Shown here: positions 53,974 to 63,216 of the stretch, one piece after another
How positions within the stretch are numbered: position 1 is the stretch's first letter
Layout: every line of letters starts with the position of its first letter
From: JAFAZJ01 sp964437145
GTDB lineage: Bacteria; Pseudomonadota; Alphaproteobacteria; Reyranellales; Reyranellaceae
Reading direction: 5' to 3'
DNA length: 64,000 nt
Assembly: GCA_964437145.1 (NCBI GenBank)
Contig: CAYTFW010000011.1
Span: 3,681 to 67,680 of the forward strand
Notes under the pieces: model-generated
What the model saw: only the letters and a program-made list of their open reading frames with translations
Told to the model about the DNA's origin: nothing
Databases searched by the model: none
Position numbers and translations under genes: made by a program

Positions 53974-54414
53974 ATGACGCAGGAGGAGCGCAACGTCGAG
54001 ATTCTGCGCAAGGCGTATGGCCGATGGTCTGCCAGCAAGGGCGACGACATGGCGGTGATGGCGGCGGCGCAGCATTGGGTGTCGCTGTTCGCCGACAAGG
54101 TCGAGTTCGGCTCGATGGGCGCCGCCATCGATGAGCTGAAGTTCAGCCGCAATGCCAGCAACAAGGCGGAAGTCGCCCAGTATTTCGCCGACATCGCGGC
54201 GGACTGGGAGATGGTGGACTACGTGGTAAAGGACTACATCGCGCAAGGTGACAAGGTCGTGGCCTTGTGCGAAGTCGCCTGGAGGCACCGCCGCAACGGC
54301 AAGGTCGCACGCTCGCTCAAAGCCGATTCGTGGCGCTTTTCCACCGACGGCCGCGCTATCGCTTTCTACGAGTACTTCGACACCGCCGCCACGACAGCGG
54401 TCGCCACGGCCTGA
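53974..54414 (+). CDS. SnoaL-like (NTF2-fold) protein
   Basis: This 146-residue single-domain protein fits the SnoaL/ketosteroid isomerase-like fold: a helical N-terminus (EERNVEILRKAYGRWSASKG), then VEFGSM and strands VVALCEVAWRHRRNGKVARS, ending SWRFSTDGRAIAFYEYFDTA. ATG 53974 starts the homology. Members of this fold isomerise, cyclise or hydrate small molecules. The substrate cannot be read here, but the acyl-CoA context suggests a catabolic side role. Confidence 0.75.
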   Translation: MTQEERNVEILRKAYGRWSASKGDDMAVMAAAQHWVSLFADKVEFGSMGAAIDELKFSRNASNKAEVAQYFADIAADWEMVDYVVKDYIAQGDKVVALCEVAWRHRRNGKVARSLKADSWRFSTDGRAIAFYEYFDTAATTAVATA

Positions 54415-54520
54415 GGCATTTCGGCCTGCGGTCAGGCTGCGGAAACGCGCGATTCGTCGCCGTTGCGGCGATGGGTGTCGCGGCGGCACAATCGTGCCCA
54501 CTCAGAACCGGGATCGCGCA

Positions 54521-55645
54521 ATGAACTTCGATTTCTCCGACGACCAGAAGATGCTCAAGGAGCAGGTGCGCAAGTTCCTGGCGGACAAGAGTCCGTTCAA
54601 GACGACGCGCCGCGTGCTGGAGGGCGATGAGGCCTACGCCGCCGAGGTCTGGAAGGGCCTGGTCGAGCTCGGCGTCACCGCCGCGACCATTCCGGAGGCG
54701 TATGGCGGCGCCGGCATGGGGCCGCTGGAGCTCTGCGTCGTCGCCGAGGAATTGGGCCGGGCCTGCGCCGCGGTGCCCTTCGCCTCGTCCGTGTATCTCG
54801 CCACCGAGGCGCTGAAGCTGTTCGGCAGCGAGGCGCAGAAAAAGGCGTGGCTGCCCAAGCTGGCCAGTGGCGAGGCGATCGGCACCATCGCCACCGGCGA
54901 AGGCCCGCAGGCGCCGACACCACGCAACGTGCGCACGAGCTTCGGCGGCGGCAAGGTCAACGGTGAGAAGCTGCCGGTGGCCGACGGCACGGCGGCGACC
55001 TTCGCCATCGTGCTGGTCAACACCGGCGGCACGGGTGACCGCGCGCTTTCCATGGCGATCGTTGATCTCACCGGCGCAGGCGTGACGCGCGAGGTAGTGA
55101 AGACCGTCGATCCGGCGCGCAAGCACGCGCGCATCGCCTTCAGCGGCGCGGCGGGCGAGCTGCTGGGTGTCGAGGGCGCGGGCTGGAGCCAGCTCGAGAA
55201 GCTGTACGACGTGGCGGCGGTGCCGATGGCCTTCGAGCAGATCGGCGGCGCGGAAGCCGCGATGTGGATGGCGCGCGACTACGCGCTGCAGCGCCAGGCC
55301 TTCGGCCGCCAGATCGGCTCCTACCAGGCGATCAAGCACAAGATCGCCGACATGTACGTCAAGCTCGAGCTGGCGCGATCCAACGCCTATTACGGCGCGA
55401 TGATGCTGGCGGATGGCGGCGCCGACCTGCCGATCGCCGCGGCCGCCGCGCGCATCGCCGCGACCGAGGCCTACGACTTCGCCGCCAAGGAGAACATCCA
55501 GACCCATGGCGGCATCGGCTTCACCTGGGAGGCCGACACGCAGTTCCACTACCGCCGCTCGCGCCTGCTGTCGCTGGCGATCGGCGGACCGCTGGCGTGG
55601 AAGGACAAGCTGGTCACGCGCCTTGAGCGCAAGAACGCCGCCTGA
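54521..55645 (+). CDS. acyl-CoA dehydrogenase family protein
   Basis: This 374-residue flavoprotein has the N-terminal helical domain (MNFDFSDDQKMLKEQVRKFL), a central beta domain that is rather divergent, and the C-terminal FAD helices (QRQAFGRQIGSYQAIKHKIADM, NIQTHGGIGFTWEADTQFHYRRS). The usual catalytic glutamate in the C-terminal part is not obvious: the QTHGGIGFTWE segment keeps a glutamate seen in some subfamilies. It pairs with the next gene, 21 bases away, perhaps as a heteromer as in steroid-type enzymes. Confidence 0.9.
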   Translation: MNFDFSDDQKMLKEQVRKFLADKSPFKTTRRVLEGDEAYAAEVWKGLVELGVTAATIPEAYGGAGMGPLELCVVAEELGRACAAVPFASSVYLATEALKLFGSEAQKKAWLPKLASGEAIGTIATGEGPQAPTPRNVRTSFGGGKVNGEKLPVADGTAATFAIVLVNTGGTGDRALSMAIVDLTGAGVTREVVKTVDPARKHARIAFSGAAGELLGVEGAGWSQLEKLYDVAAVPMAFEQIGGAEAAMWMARDYALQRQAFGRQIGSYQAIKHKIADMYVKLELARSNAYYGAMMLADGGADLPIAAAAARIAATEAYDFAAKENIQTHGGIGFTWEADTQFHYRRSRLLSLAIGGPLAWKDKLVTRLERKNAA

Positions 55646-55666
55646 CGAATCGCAGGAGAGCGACCC

Positions 55667-56899
55667 ATGGACTTCAACGATACCCCCGAGGAAGCCGCCT
55701 TCCGCGCCGAGGTGCGCAAGTGGCTCGAGGCCAACGCCAAGCGCAAGAGCGACGACAAGCAGGCCTATCGCGCCCGCGTCGACGATCCCGGCCTGCTCAA
55801 GGCGGCCAAGGAGTGGCAGGCCAAGAAGGCCGCCGCCGGCTATGCGCGCATCACCTGGCCGAAGGAATATGGCGGGCAGGGCGGCACGCCGATCCAGCAG
55901 GTGATCTACCAGCAGGAGGAATCGAACTTCCTCGTGCCGCTGGGCTTCTTCGACATCGGCCTGGGCATGTGCATCCCGACGATGATGGCCTATGCGACCA
56001 AGGAGCAGCTCAAGCGCCATGTGAAGCCGGCGCTCTACGGCGAGGAGGTCTGGTGCCAGCTCTTCTCCGAGCCCGCAGCCGGCTCCGACGTCGCCGGCAT
56101 CCGCACCAAGGCGGAGCGCGACGGCGACGACTGGATCATCAACGGCCAGAAGGTCTGGACCTCGGGTGCGCATTACAGCGACTGGGGCATCATCATCACC
56201 CGCACCGACCCCAACGTGCCCAAGCACCAGGGTCTGACCATGTTCTTCCTGGACATGAAGAGCCCGGGTGTCGAGGCGCGGCCGATCAAGCAGATCTCCG
56301 GCGGCGCCAACTTCAACGAGGTGTTCTTCACCAATGTGCGGGTGCCCGACGCGCAGCGCCTGGGCAAGGTCGGCGACGGCTGGAAGGCGGCGCTGACCAC
56401 CTTGATGAACGAGCGCCTCGCGGTGGGCATGCCCTCGGGTGGGCTCGATGTCGACGAGCTGCTCGAGCTGGCGCGCAGCACCGAGCTGGAGGATGGTCCG
56501 GCTATCCGCAACGGCCATGTGCGCTCGAAGATCGCCGATTGGTACGTCCAGGCGCAGGGCCTGAAGTACACGCGCTACCGTACGCTGACGGCGATGTCGC
56601 GCGGCCAGACGCCGGGACCGGAGTCCTCGATCATCAAGGTCGTCGCCGCGCCCAAGATGCAGGACCTCGGCGCCATGGCGATGGAGCTGATGGGCCCGGC
56701 CGGCATCATGACGTCGGACGTGCCGGGCGCCGGCGGCTTCCAGGCGCAATGGATCGGCGGCGCCGGCTTCCGCATCGCCGGCGGCACCGACGAGATCCTG
56801 CGCAACATCGTCGCCGAGCGCGTGCTCGGCCTGCCGCAGGACGTGCGCGTCGACAAGGACGTGCCGTTCAACCAGCTCGGCAAGGCGCCGACGAAGTGA
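55667..56899 (+). CDS. acyl-CoA dehydrogenase family protein
   Basis: This 410-residue FAD enzyme has the central FAD/substrate block WCQLFSEPAAGSDVAGIRTKAERDGDDWIINGQKVWTSGAHYSDWG and the C-terminal FRIAGGTDEILRNIVAERVLGLP. It is a full-length member related to FadE17/CaiA types. It is co-transcribed with the shorter dehydrogenase just upstream. The acyl substrate is unknown. AGGAGAG lies before the ATG. Confidence 0.92.
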   Translation: MDFNDTPEEAAFRAEVRKWLEANAKRKSDDKQAYRARVDDPGLLKAAKEWQAKKAAAGYARITWPKEYGGQGGTPIQQVIYQQEESNFLVPLGFFDIGLGMCIPTMMAYATKEQLKRHVKPALYGEEVWCQLFSEPAAGSDVAGIRTKAERDGDDWIINGQKVWTSGAHYSDWGIIITRTDPNVPKHQGLTMFFLDMKSPGVEARPIKQISGGANFNEVFFTNVRVPDAQRLGKVGDGWKAALTTLMNERLAVGMPSGGLDVDELLELARSTELEDGPAIRNGHVRSKIADWYVQAQGLKYTRYRTLTAMSRGQTPGPESSIIKVVAAPKMQDLGAMAMELMGPAGIMTSDVPGAGGFQAQWIGGAGFRIAGGTDEILRNIVAERVLGLPQDVRVDKDVPFNQLGKAPTK

Positions 56900-56930
56900 C
56901 CTTGCCGACTTGATGGGAGCAAATGGCCCC

Positions 56931-56998
56931 CTGTCATTCCGAGCGCAGCGAGGAATCCAGCGAGACAGCCTGGATTCCTCGCTGCGCTCGGAATGACG
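56931..56998. repeat. dispersed intergenic inverted repeat, copy 6
   Basis: The arms ctgtcattccgagcgcagcg and cgctgcgctcggaatgacgg pair almost perfectly and extend through aggaatcca/tggattcct. It lies between two plus-strand genes, after the acyl-CoA dehydrogenase, and may end that transcript before the MFS gene. Confidence 0.87.
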
Positions 56999-57026
56999 GG
57001 GAGGTCACGTCGCTCGGGACGACGCT

Positions 57027-58382
57027 GTGAGCAATCGGCGCGCCGTCGCGCAGGCGGCGCTGCTCGGGCTGGGCTCGGCCACGGTGCCGTTCGACGCCGC
57101 GGTCAACATCGCCTTCCCCTCGATCACCGGCTCCTTCGGGCTGCCGATCGACGCCATCCAATGGGTGGTGATCTGCTACATGCTGGCGCATTCCTCGCTG
57201 ATGCTGGCCTTCGGGCGCATGGGCGACCTCGCCGGGCACGCGCTGGTCTTCCGGCTTGGTCTCGCCTGCGTCGCCGTGGCTTTCACGCTGTGCGCCCTGG
57301 CGCCGGTCTATGAATGGCTGCTGGCGGCGCGCGTGCTGCAGGGCGTCGGCGCGGCGTTGACCTTGTCTTGTGGCCCGGCCCTGATCACCTCGCTGTTCGC
57401 CGAGGAGCACCGCGCCCGCGTGCTGGGCGCCTACGCCACCATGTTGGCCCTGGGCGGCGCGCTCGGTCCGTCGCTGGGCGGCCTTCTGGTGCAGGAGTTC
57501 GGCTGGCCGGGCGTCTTCTGGTTCCGCGCGCCCGTCGCCCTGATCCCGCTGCTGCTGTTGCGCGACCTGCCGATACCGCCGCGCGCGTCGGCGCGTGAGC
57601 CGTTCGACACGCTGGGCGCCGTGCTGCTGGCCGCGACCCTGGTCGCGCTGCTGCTGGCGCTGAACCGTGCCGGGCGCGGCGACACGCCGCTCGCTGTCGG
57701 CCTTGCGGTCGTCGCGCTGTTCGGCCTCGCCGCGTTTATCCAGCGCGAGCGCAGTTTCCGCGCGCCGATGCTGCCATTGGGCGTCTTCCGCTCGGTCGAC
57801 TTCTCGCTGCTCAATCTCCTGAACACGCTGATCCACCTCGCCGGTTTCGCCCCCATGCTGCTGGTCGCGTACTACCTGGACCGCCAGACGTCGCTGGGGC
57901 CGCTGCTGGGCGGGTGCGTGCTGGCGATGGGGCCGGCGGGGGGCGTGATCGGCTCGTCGCTGGGCGCGCGCTCGGTCGTCCGGTTGGGCCGGTATCCCAC
58001 GGTGCTGCTCGCCTGCGCGATCGTGTCGGCGAGCCTGGTGTGGACGGCGACCTGGGGGTCGTCGCCATCGGTCTGGTCGATGGTGGGCTCGCTGCTGTCG
58101 CAGGGCGTCGGCATCGGGCTGCTGCAGGTCGCCTATCTCGACATCGTCACCGGGGCGCTGCCGCGCGAGAATCGCGGCGTCGCCGGCAGCCTCGCCAATC
58201 TGACTCGAACGCTGGGCGTGGTGCTGGGCGCCGCCGGCCTCACGCTGGTCTTCACTATCGCCTCCGACGGCGCGCGCGATTTCGTCGCCGGCTTCCAGGC
58301 GACGTTCCTGTTCGCCGCCGCGCTGCCGGCGCTGATGCTGATCGCCGCGGTTTCACGGCGCGGTCCCTGGCTGCTACGCTGA
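57027..58382 (+). CDS. MFS transporter, DHA2-like drug/solute antiporter
   Basis: This 451-residue membrane protein has about 14 helices. N-terminal family motifs are GLPIDAIQWVVICYML and LAFGRMGDLAGHALVFRLG (motif A region), with LLAARVLQGVGAALTLSCGPALI as motif C-like. The start is GTG. It sits among acyl-CoA catabolic genes, so it may export or import an aromatic or fatty acid, but drug efflux is equally possible. Confidence 0.88.
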   Translation: MSNRRAVAQAALLGLGSATVPFDAAVNIAFPSITGSFGLPIDAIQWVVICYMLAHSSLMLAFGRMGDLAGHALVFRLGLACVAVAFTLCALAPVYEWLLAARVLQGVGAALTLSCGPALITSLFAEEHRARVLGAYATMLALGGALGPSLGGLLVQEFGWPGVFWFRAPVALIPLLLLRDLPIPPRASAREPFDTLGAVLLAATLVALLLALNRAGRGDTPLAVGLAVVALFGLAAFIQRERSFRAPMLPLGVFRSVDFSLLNLLNTLIHLAGFAPMLLVAYYLDRQTSLGPLLGGCVLAMGPAGGVIGSSLGARSVVRLGRYPTVLLACAIVSASLVWTATWGSSPSVWSMVGSLLSQGVGIGLLQVAYLDIVTGALPRENRGVAGSLANLTRTLGVVLGAAGLTLVFTIASDGARDFVAGFQATFLFAAALPALMLIAAVSRRGPWLLR

Positions 58383-58403
58383 ACCCCTGAACCGGAGGGA
58401 ATG

Positions 58404-59564
58404 ATGGCCGAGATGCTCGAAGAACACAGGATGCTGCGCGACGTGGTGGCGAAGTTCGTCGACAACGAGCTGATGCCGCTGGAGAAGAACATCCTGGCGC
58501 GCGAGATCGCCGGCGGGAAGGTCTCGCTGACCGACGAGGAAGAGGCGCCGCTTCTGAAGAAGTGCAAGGAGCTCGGCCTGTGGGCGCTCGACGCGCCGGA
58601 GGAGATCGGCGGCGCCAACCTGCCGGCTGTGGCCCTGATGCCGATCAACGAGGAGCTCGGCCGCACCTGCGTGCCGTTCACCTTCCCGCCGGATTCGCCC
58701 AACCTCCACATGCTGATGGCGGTGGCCAGCCCGGAGCAGAAGCTGCGCTATATGGAGCCCTACGCCGCGGGCGAGGCGCATTCGGCGATCGCCATCTCCG
58801 AGCCCGGCGCCGGCGGCGATCCGGCCGGCATGACCACGCGCGCGACGCAGGAGGGCAATTCCTGGGTGATCAACGGGCGCAAGATCTGGATCAGCCGCGT
58901 GCCCTACGCCGATTTCACCATCGTCATGGCGCGCACCGGCACCGACGGGCGTCACGCCGGCGTCACCGCCTTTATCGTCGAGAAGGGCACGCCCGGCTTC
59001 ATCATCGCGCGCGAGATTCCGATGCTGGCGGGCCAGCGCACCTACGAGGTGGTGTTCGAGAATTGTCGCGTGCCCAACGAGCAGGTGCTGGGCCGCGTCG
59101 GCCAGGGCTTCGCGCCGATGCAGCTGCGACTGACCATCCGACGCCTGCAGATGGGCGCCTGGTGCACCGGCATGGCGCGGCGCGCGCTGGAGATGATGTG
59201 CAGCCACGCCAAGCAGCGCGTCACCTTCGGCCAGAAGCTCGCCGACCGCCAGGCCATCCAGTGGTGGATCGCCGAGGCGGCGACCAAGATCCACGCCTGC
59301 CGCCTGATGGTGATGGACGCCGCCGCCAAGCTCGACGATCACCGCGACGTGCGCACCGAAGCCTCGATGATCAAGGTCTTCGCCACCGAGATGGCGACCG
59401 AGGTGATCGACCACGCCATGCAGACCTACGGCGCCATGGGTGTGACCAAGGAGCTGCCGCTGCAGCTGATGATGCAGAAGGTGCGGACGATGCGCGTCTA
59501 CGAAGGCCCCAGCGAGGTCCACCGCATGGTGATCGCGCGCCGCACCCTGGAGGCGGTGAAGTAG
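58404..59564 (+). CDS. acyl-CoA dehydrogenase family protein
   Basis: This 386-residue FAD enzyme has AIAISEPGAGGDPAGMTTRA and WVINGRKIWISRVPYADF in the beta domain, and KQRVTFGQKLADRQAIQWWI with the C-terminal MQTYGAMGVTKELPLQLM and VYEGPSEVHRMVIAR. The last is the FadE-like end seen in long-chain or branched-chain dehydrogenases. The second of two adjacent ATGs is chosen because GGAGGG is four bases before it. Confidence 0.92.
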   Translation: MAEMLEEHRMLRDVVAKFVDNELMPLEKNILAREIAGGKVSLTDEEEAPLLKKCKELGLWALDAPEEIGGANLPAVALMPINEELGRTCVPFTFPPDSPNLHMLMAVASPEQKLRYMEPYAAGEAHSAIAISEPGAGGDPAGMTTRATQEGNSWVINGRKIWISRVPYADFTIVMARTGTDGRHAGVTAFIVEKGTPGFIIAREIPMLAGQRTYEVVFENCRVPNEQVLGRVGQGFAPMQLRLTIRRLQMGAWCTGMARRALEMMCSHAKQRVTFGQKLADRQAIQWWIAEAATKIHACRLMVMDAAAKLDDHRDVRTEASMIKVFATEMATEVIDHAMQTYGAMGVTKELPLQLMMQKVRTMRVYEGPSEVHRMVIARRTLEAVK

Positions 59565-59572
59565 CTATCTTT

Positions 59573-59724
59573 CCTTCTCCCCGCGCAGGCGGGGAGAAGG
59601 TGCCCGAAGGGCGGATGAGGGGCTTCGCGGTGCGTCAACGACAATGGCCGGTGGTGTGGGGCGAGAAGCCCCTCATCCGCCTCGCTGCGCTCGGCACCTT
59701 CTCCCCGCCTGCGCGGGTAGAAGG
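59573..59724. repeat. second-type inverted-repeat element between acyl-CoA dehydrogenase genes
   Basis: Outer arms ccttctccccgcgcaggcgg and its inverted partner ccttctccccgcctgcgcgg enclose ggcggatgaggggctt and aagcccctcatccgcc, again inverted. It has the same design as the element at 39684-39828 but different sequence inside. No coding potential is seen. Confidence 0.82.
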
Positions 59725-59736
59725 GGAAGACCGCGC

Positions 59737-60804
59737 ATGACCACCTCTATGGCCGAGTTCGCCGCGCGGCATGTCGCCGGACGTGGCTTCGCGGCGTCGG
59801 ATGATTTTCCGCACGTGGCGTGGCGTGCGTTGGCCGAGGCCGGCCTGTTCCGCATTGGCCTGCCGGCGCGATTTGGCGGTGATGGCGGTGGCTATGCCGA
59901 CATCGCGCGCGCTGAGCATGACCTGATCAGCCATGGCGGCTGCGTCGGCTTCGCCATGTCTTGGACTGGCCATCAGCTCGTCGGGCGCTATTTCATCGAT
60001 GGCTTCGGCGGCGAAGCGCAGAAGGCGGCGCTGCTGCCGGGTCTAGCGACCGGGAGGCTCACCCTAGCGGTGGCGATCTCCGAGCCGGGCGCCGGCGCGC
60101 ATCCCAAGCATCTCAAGACGACGGCGACGCACGATGGCGACAGCGTGGTGATCGACGGCGAGAAGGCCTATGTCACCAACGGGCCGCTGGCCGATATCTT
60201 CATCGTGCTGGCCATCACCGCGCAGGACGATGGCCGCAAGCGCTACAGCGTCTTCCTTGTGCCCAAGACGACAGCGGGACTCGAGCTCCTGCCGATGGAA
60301 TCGTTCGGCGCGCTCAGGCCCTCGCCGCATTGCCGGCTGCGTTTGACCGGCTGCCGCGTTCCTGCCAGCGCGATCCTTGGCCCGGTGCACGAGGCCTACG
60401 AGTCAATGGCGCTGCCGTTCCGCGATGTCGAGGATGCGGTCGGCGCCTCAGGTACCGCCGGCATCTGCGGTTTCGTCGCGCGCGCGCTCGCCGCGGTCAG
60501 CCGGGACGAATTGGCGGCGGGAGAGTTCGCAGCCGCGCTGGCGCTGATGCGGCAGGCGGCACTGGCTGCCGCGCTGTCGCTCGACGGAAGCGGTGGTCCC
60601 GATGGCGCCTTGACGATCGGCGTTCGGCTCGAGGCGGCGCGCTTGCTGGAGCGTTTCCGCGATATGCGCGCCAATCTCGCGTCGGCCGTGTCGCAAGAGG
60701 TCGACCTGGCGCTCGCCGACATCGCCTTTTCCCAGACGATCGCCGGGGGACCGCGACAGGTCCGGCTGGCGCGCCTGGGCCGGGATTTCATCGCCGGGCG
60801 GTAA
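59737..60804 (+). CDS. acyl-CoA dehydrogenase-like protein (divergent, shortened)
   Basis: This 355-residue protein has the family beta-domain block VAISEPGAGAHPKHLKTTAT and VVIDGEKAYVTNGPLADIF, but its C-terminal helical domain is short and lacks recognisable FAD-dimer and catalytic glutamate motifs. It is among the most diverged of the four dehydrogenases here. It could be a partner subunit of another one or act on an unusual substrate. ATG 59737 begins the homology. Confidence 0.82.
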   Translation: MTTSMAEFAARHVAGRGFAASDDFPHVAWRALAEAGLFRIGLPARFGGDGGGYADIARAEHDLISHGGCVGFAMSWTGHQLVGRYFIDGFGGEAQKAALLPGLATGRLTLAVAISEPGAGAHPKHLKTTATHDGDSVVIDGEKAYVTNGPLADIFIVLAITAQDDGRKRYSVFLVPKTTAGLELLPMESFGALRPSPHCRLRLTGCRVPASAILGPVHEAYESMALPFRDVEDAVGASGTAGICGFVARALAAVSRDELAAGEFAAALALMRQAALAAALSLDGSGGPDGALTIGVRLEAARLLERFRDMRANLASAVSQEVDLALADIAFSQTIAGGPRQVRLARLGRDFIAGR

Positions 60805-60886
60805 GGCGCACCAGTCATGCCCGAACGGCGGCGGCGCGGGCGGCCAGGCTCGCGTACAATGATGCCGAGGTCGGTGGGAGCAGGGC

Positions 60887-62572
60887 ATGCATGATCTGGT
60901 GATTCGCGGTGGCACGGTGATCGACGGTACCGGTGCGCCCAGGCGGACGGCCGACGTGGCGGTCGCCGGCGGCGTGATCGCCGCCGTCGGCAAGGATGTC
61001 GGCACGGCCAGGCGTGTGGTCGACGCCGATGGCCTGCTGGTGACGCCGGGCTTCGTCGACATCCACACGCATTACGACGGCCAGGCGACCTGGGATCCCT
61101 ACCTGACGCCGTCGTCGTGGCACGGCGTGACCACGGCGGTGTTCGGCAATTGCGGCGTCGGCTTCGCGCCGGTGCGCAAGGGCAGCACCGACTACCTGAT
61201 CAACCTGATGGAAGGCGTCGAGGACATCCCCGGCACGGTGCTGGCCGAGGGCGTGTCGTTCGACTGGGAATCCTTCCCGCAATATCTCGACGCGCTGGCG
61301 GCGATGCCGCGCGCCATCGACATCGGCGCCCAGGTGCCGCACGCGGCGCTGCGCTTCTACGTCATGGGTGAGCGCGGCGCGGAGCACGCCGAGGCGCCGG
61401 GCGAGGCCGAGATGGCGCGCATGGGCGTGCTGCTCGAAGAAGCGCTGCTTGCGGGCGCGCTGGGCTTCACCACCTCGCGCACGACCAAGCACAAGGCGCG
61501 CGACGGCCGGCTGACGCCCAGCCTCTCGGCGCGCGAGCCCGAGCTGTTCGCGCTGGCCCGCGCCATGAAGCGCGCCGGGCGTGGCGTGCTCGAAGTGAAC
61601 TCCGATTTCGGGCCAGGCGAGTTCGAGGCGCTGCGCGCCGCGGCGGAGATCGCGGGCCGGCCGCTCTCCTGCCTGCTGGTGCAGGTGCAGGCGCAACCCG
61701 ATCTGTGGCGCGAGACCCTGGGGCAGATCCACGCCGCGCGCGCCGATGGGCTGGAAGCCAACGCGCAGGTCGGCTCGCGCGCCATCGGCGTGCTGATGGG
61801 GCTCGATACCTCGGTGCATCCGTTCCTGATCAGCGACGCCTGGAAGGCGCTGGCGAAGCTGCCGCATTCGGAGCGCGTGGCCAGGATACGTACCGACGCC
61901 GAATTGCGCCGCGCGCTCATCGCGCCGCCGCCGGAGGGTAAGGTGGCGCGTCTGGGCATCACCTTGGATCGCGTCTATCCGCTGGGCGAGCGGCCGGACT
62001 ATGAGCCCGATGCCGGCATGAGCGTCGCCGCGATGGCCAAGCGCGCCGGCCGCGATGAACGCGAGCTGGCGCTCGAGCTGCTGATGGCCGACGACGGCGC
62101 CGGCCTGCTGCTGCATCCCTTCGAGAACTATAGCGGCGGCGATCTCGAGGTGGTGCGCGAGATGCTGACGGACGAGGCCACCGTGCTCGGCGTCGCCGAC
62201 GGTGGCGCGCATGTCGGCACGATCTGCGACGCCAGCTCGCCCACGACCTTGCTCACCCATTGGGGCCGCGATCGCACGCGTGGGCGTAAGCTGCCGCTGG
62301 AATTCCTGGTCAAGCGCCAGGCGCGCGACACGGCGATGGCCTATGGCCTGTCGGATCGCGGCCTGCTGGCGCCGGGCATGAAGGCCGACATCAACGTCAT
62401 CGACTTCGATCGCCTGCGCGTGCTGAAGCCCAAGGTGGCCTACGACCTGCCAGCCGGCGGCAAGCGCCTGGTGCAGCGCGCCCAGGGCTATCGCCACGTC
62501 TTCGTCGCCGGTGTCGAGACGCTCAGCGACGACGAGCACACCGGCGCACTGCCCGGCAGGCTGGTGCGCTGA
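60887..62572 (+). CDS. D-aminoacylase/N-acyl-D-amino-acid deacylase-like amidohydrolase
   Basis: This 561-residue amidohydrolase has the N-terminal LVIRGGTVIDGTGAPRRTADV, the metal-binding HTHYDGQATWDP (HxH near residue 65) and GVTTAVFGNCGVGFAPV, which is typical of the D-aminoacylase group. The C-terminal region has the AFGLSDRG-type block (MAYGLSDRGLLAPGMKADINVID). Related enzymes hydrolyse N-acyl-D-amino acids, dihydropyrimidines or similar cyclic amides. The natural substrate is not clear. Confidence 0.88.
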   Translation: MHDLVIRGGTVIDGTGAPRRTADVAVAGGVIAAVGKDVGTARRVVDADGLLVTPGFVDIHTHYDGQATWDPYLTPSSWHGVTTAVFGNCGVGFAPVRKGSTDYLINLMEGVEDIPGTVLAEGVSFDWESFPQYLDALAAMPRAIDIGAQVPHAALRFYVMGERGAEHAEAPGEAEMARMGVLLEEALLAGALGFTTSRTTKHKARDGRLTPSLSAREPELFALARAMKRAGRGVLEVNSDFGPGEFEALRAAAEIAGRPLSCLLVQVQAQPDLWRETLGQIHAARADGLEANAQVGSRAIGVLMGLDTSVHPFLISDAWKALAKLPHSERVARIRTDAELRRALIAPPPEGKVARLGITLDRVYPLGERPDYEPDAGMSVAAMAKRAGRDERELALELLMADDGAGLLLHPFENYSGGDLEVVREMLTDEATVLGVADGGAHVGTICDASSPTTLLTHWGRDRTRGRKLPLEFLVKRQARDTAMAYGLSDRGLLAPGMKADINVIDFDRLRVLKPKVAYDLPAGGKRLVQRAQGYRHVFVAGVETLSDDEHTGALPGRLVR

Positions 62573-62667
62573 AGGGCTACTTCTGTCACGCCGAGCGAGA
62601 GGCGATCGCGACGCTCGGGGCTATAAAGAACTATGTCAGGTATCTGAAATCAGGGTACTAGGTTGGC

Positions 62668-63102
62668 ATGATGTTGCCATCCTCGCTCGCCCTGATCTCC
62701 GCCGCGCTGTTCACGGGCGCGGCGTTCTACATCAGCGTCGGCGAACAGCCGTCAAGGCTGAAGCTCGATGACCGCGCCGCGCTTACGCAGTGGCAGCCGG
62801 CCTATCGTCGCGGCTACGCGATGCAGGCGCCGCTGGCGGCCATCGGATTCGCGCTGGGCGTGGTCGCGTGGTGGGACATGCAGGGCTGGCAATGGCTGGC
62901 CGGCGCGCTGGTGATGCTGGCCAACTGGCCCTACACGCTGCTCGTCATGATGCCGCTCAACAAGCGCCTGATGGCGATGCGCGAAGCGGACGCGGGCCCG
63001 GCGACGACGGCGATGATCCGCCGCTGGGGCACCCTGCACGCGGTGCGCACGGTGCTCGGCGTGATCGGCACCGCCTTCTTCTTTTGGGCGTCGTATCGGT
63101 AG
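62668..63102 (+). CDS. DUF1772-type membrane protein
   Basis: This 144-residue protein has four hydrophobic helices, with LISAALFTGAAFYISVGEQPSRL at the start and ALVMLANWPYTLLVMMPLNKRLM, RRWGTLHAVRTVLGVIGT towards the end. This is the DUF1772/anthrone oxygenase-like pattern (WPYTLLVMMPxNxxL). Members are small membrane proteins without an agreed function in bacteria. ATG 62668 and the next codon ATG 62671 are both possible. Confidence 0.82.
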   Translation: MMLPSSLALISAALFTGAAFYISVGEQPSRLKLDDRAALTQWQPAYRRGYAMQAPLAAIGFALGVVAWWDMQGWQWLAGALVMLANWPYTLLVMMPLNKRLMAMREADAGPATTAMIRRWGTLHAVRTVLGVIGTAFFFWASYR

Positions 63103-63130
63103 GACGCAATCCGATCCAATCGAATCGAGC

Positions 63131-63197
63131 CTGTCATCCCGAGCGCAGCGAGGGATCCAGGGCCGGCCTAGATCCCTCGCTGCGCTCGAGATGACAG
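63131..63197. repeat. dispersed intergenic inverted repeat, copy 7
   Basis: The arms ctgtcatcccgagcgcagcg and cgctgcgctcgagatgacag pair with one mismatch, with gagggatc/gatccctc inside. It lies between convergent genes, as in copies 1, 2 and 3. Confidence 0.88.
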
Positions 63198-63216
63198 AGA
63201 CTTCGATGCGACGGAT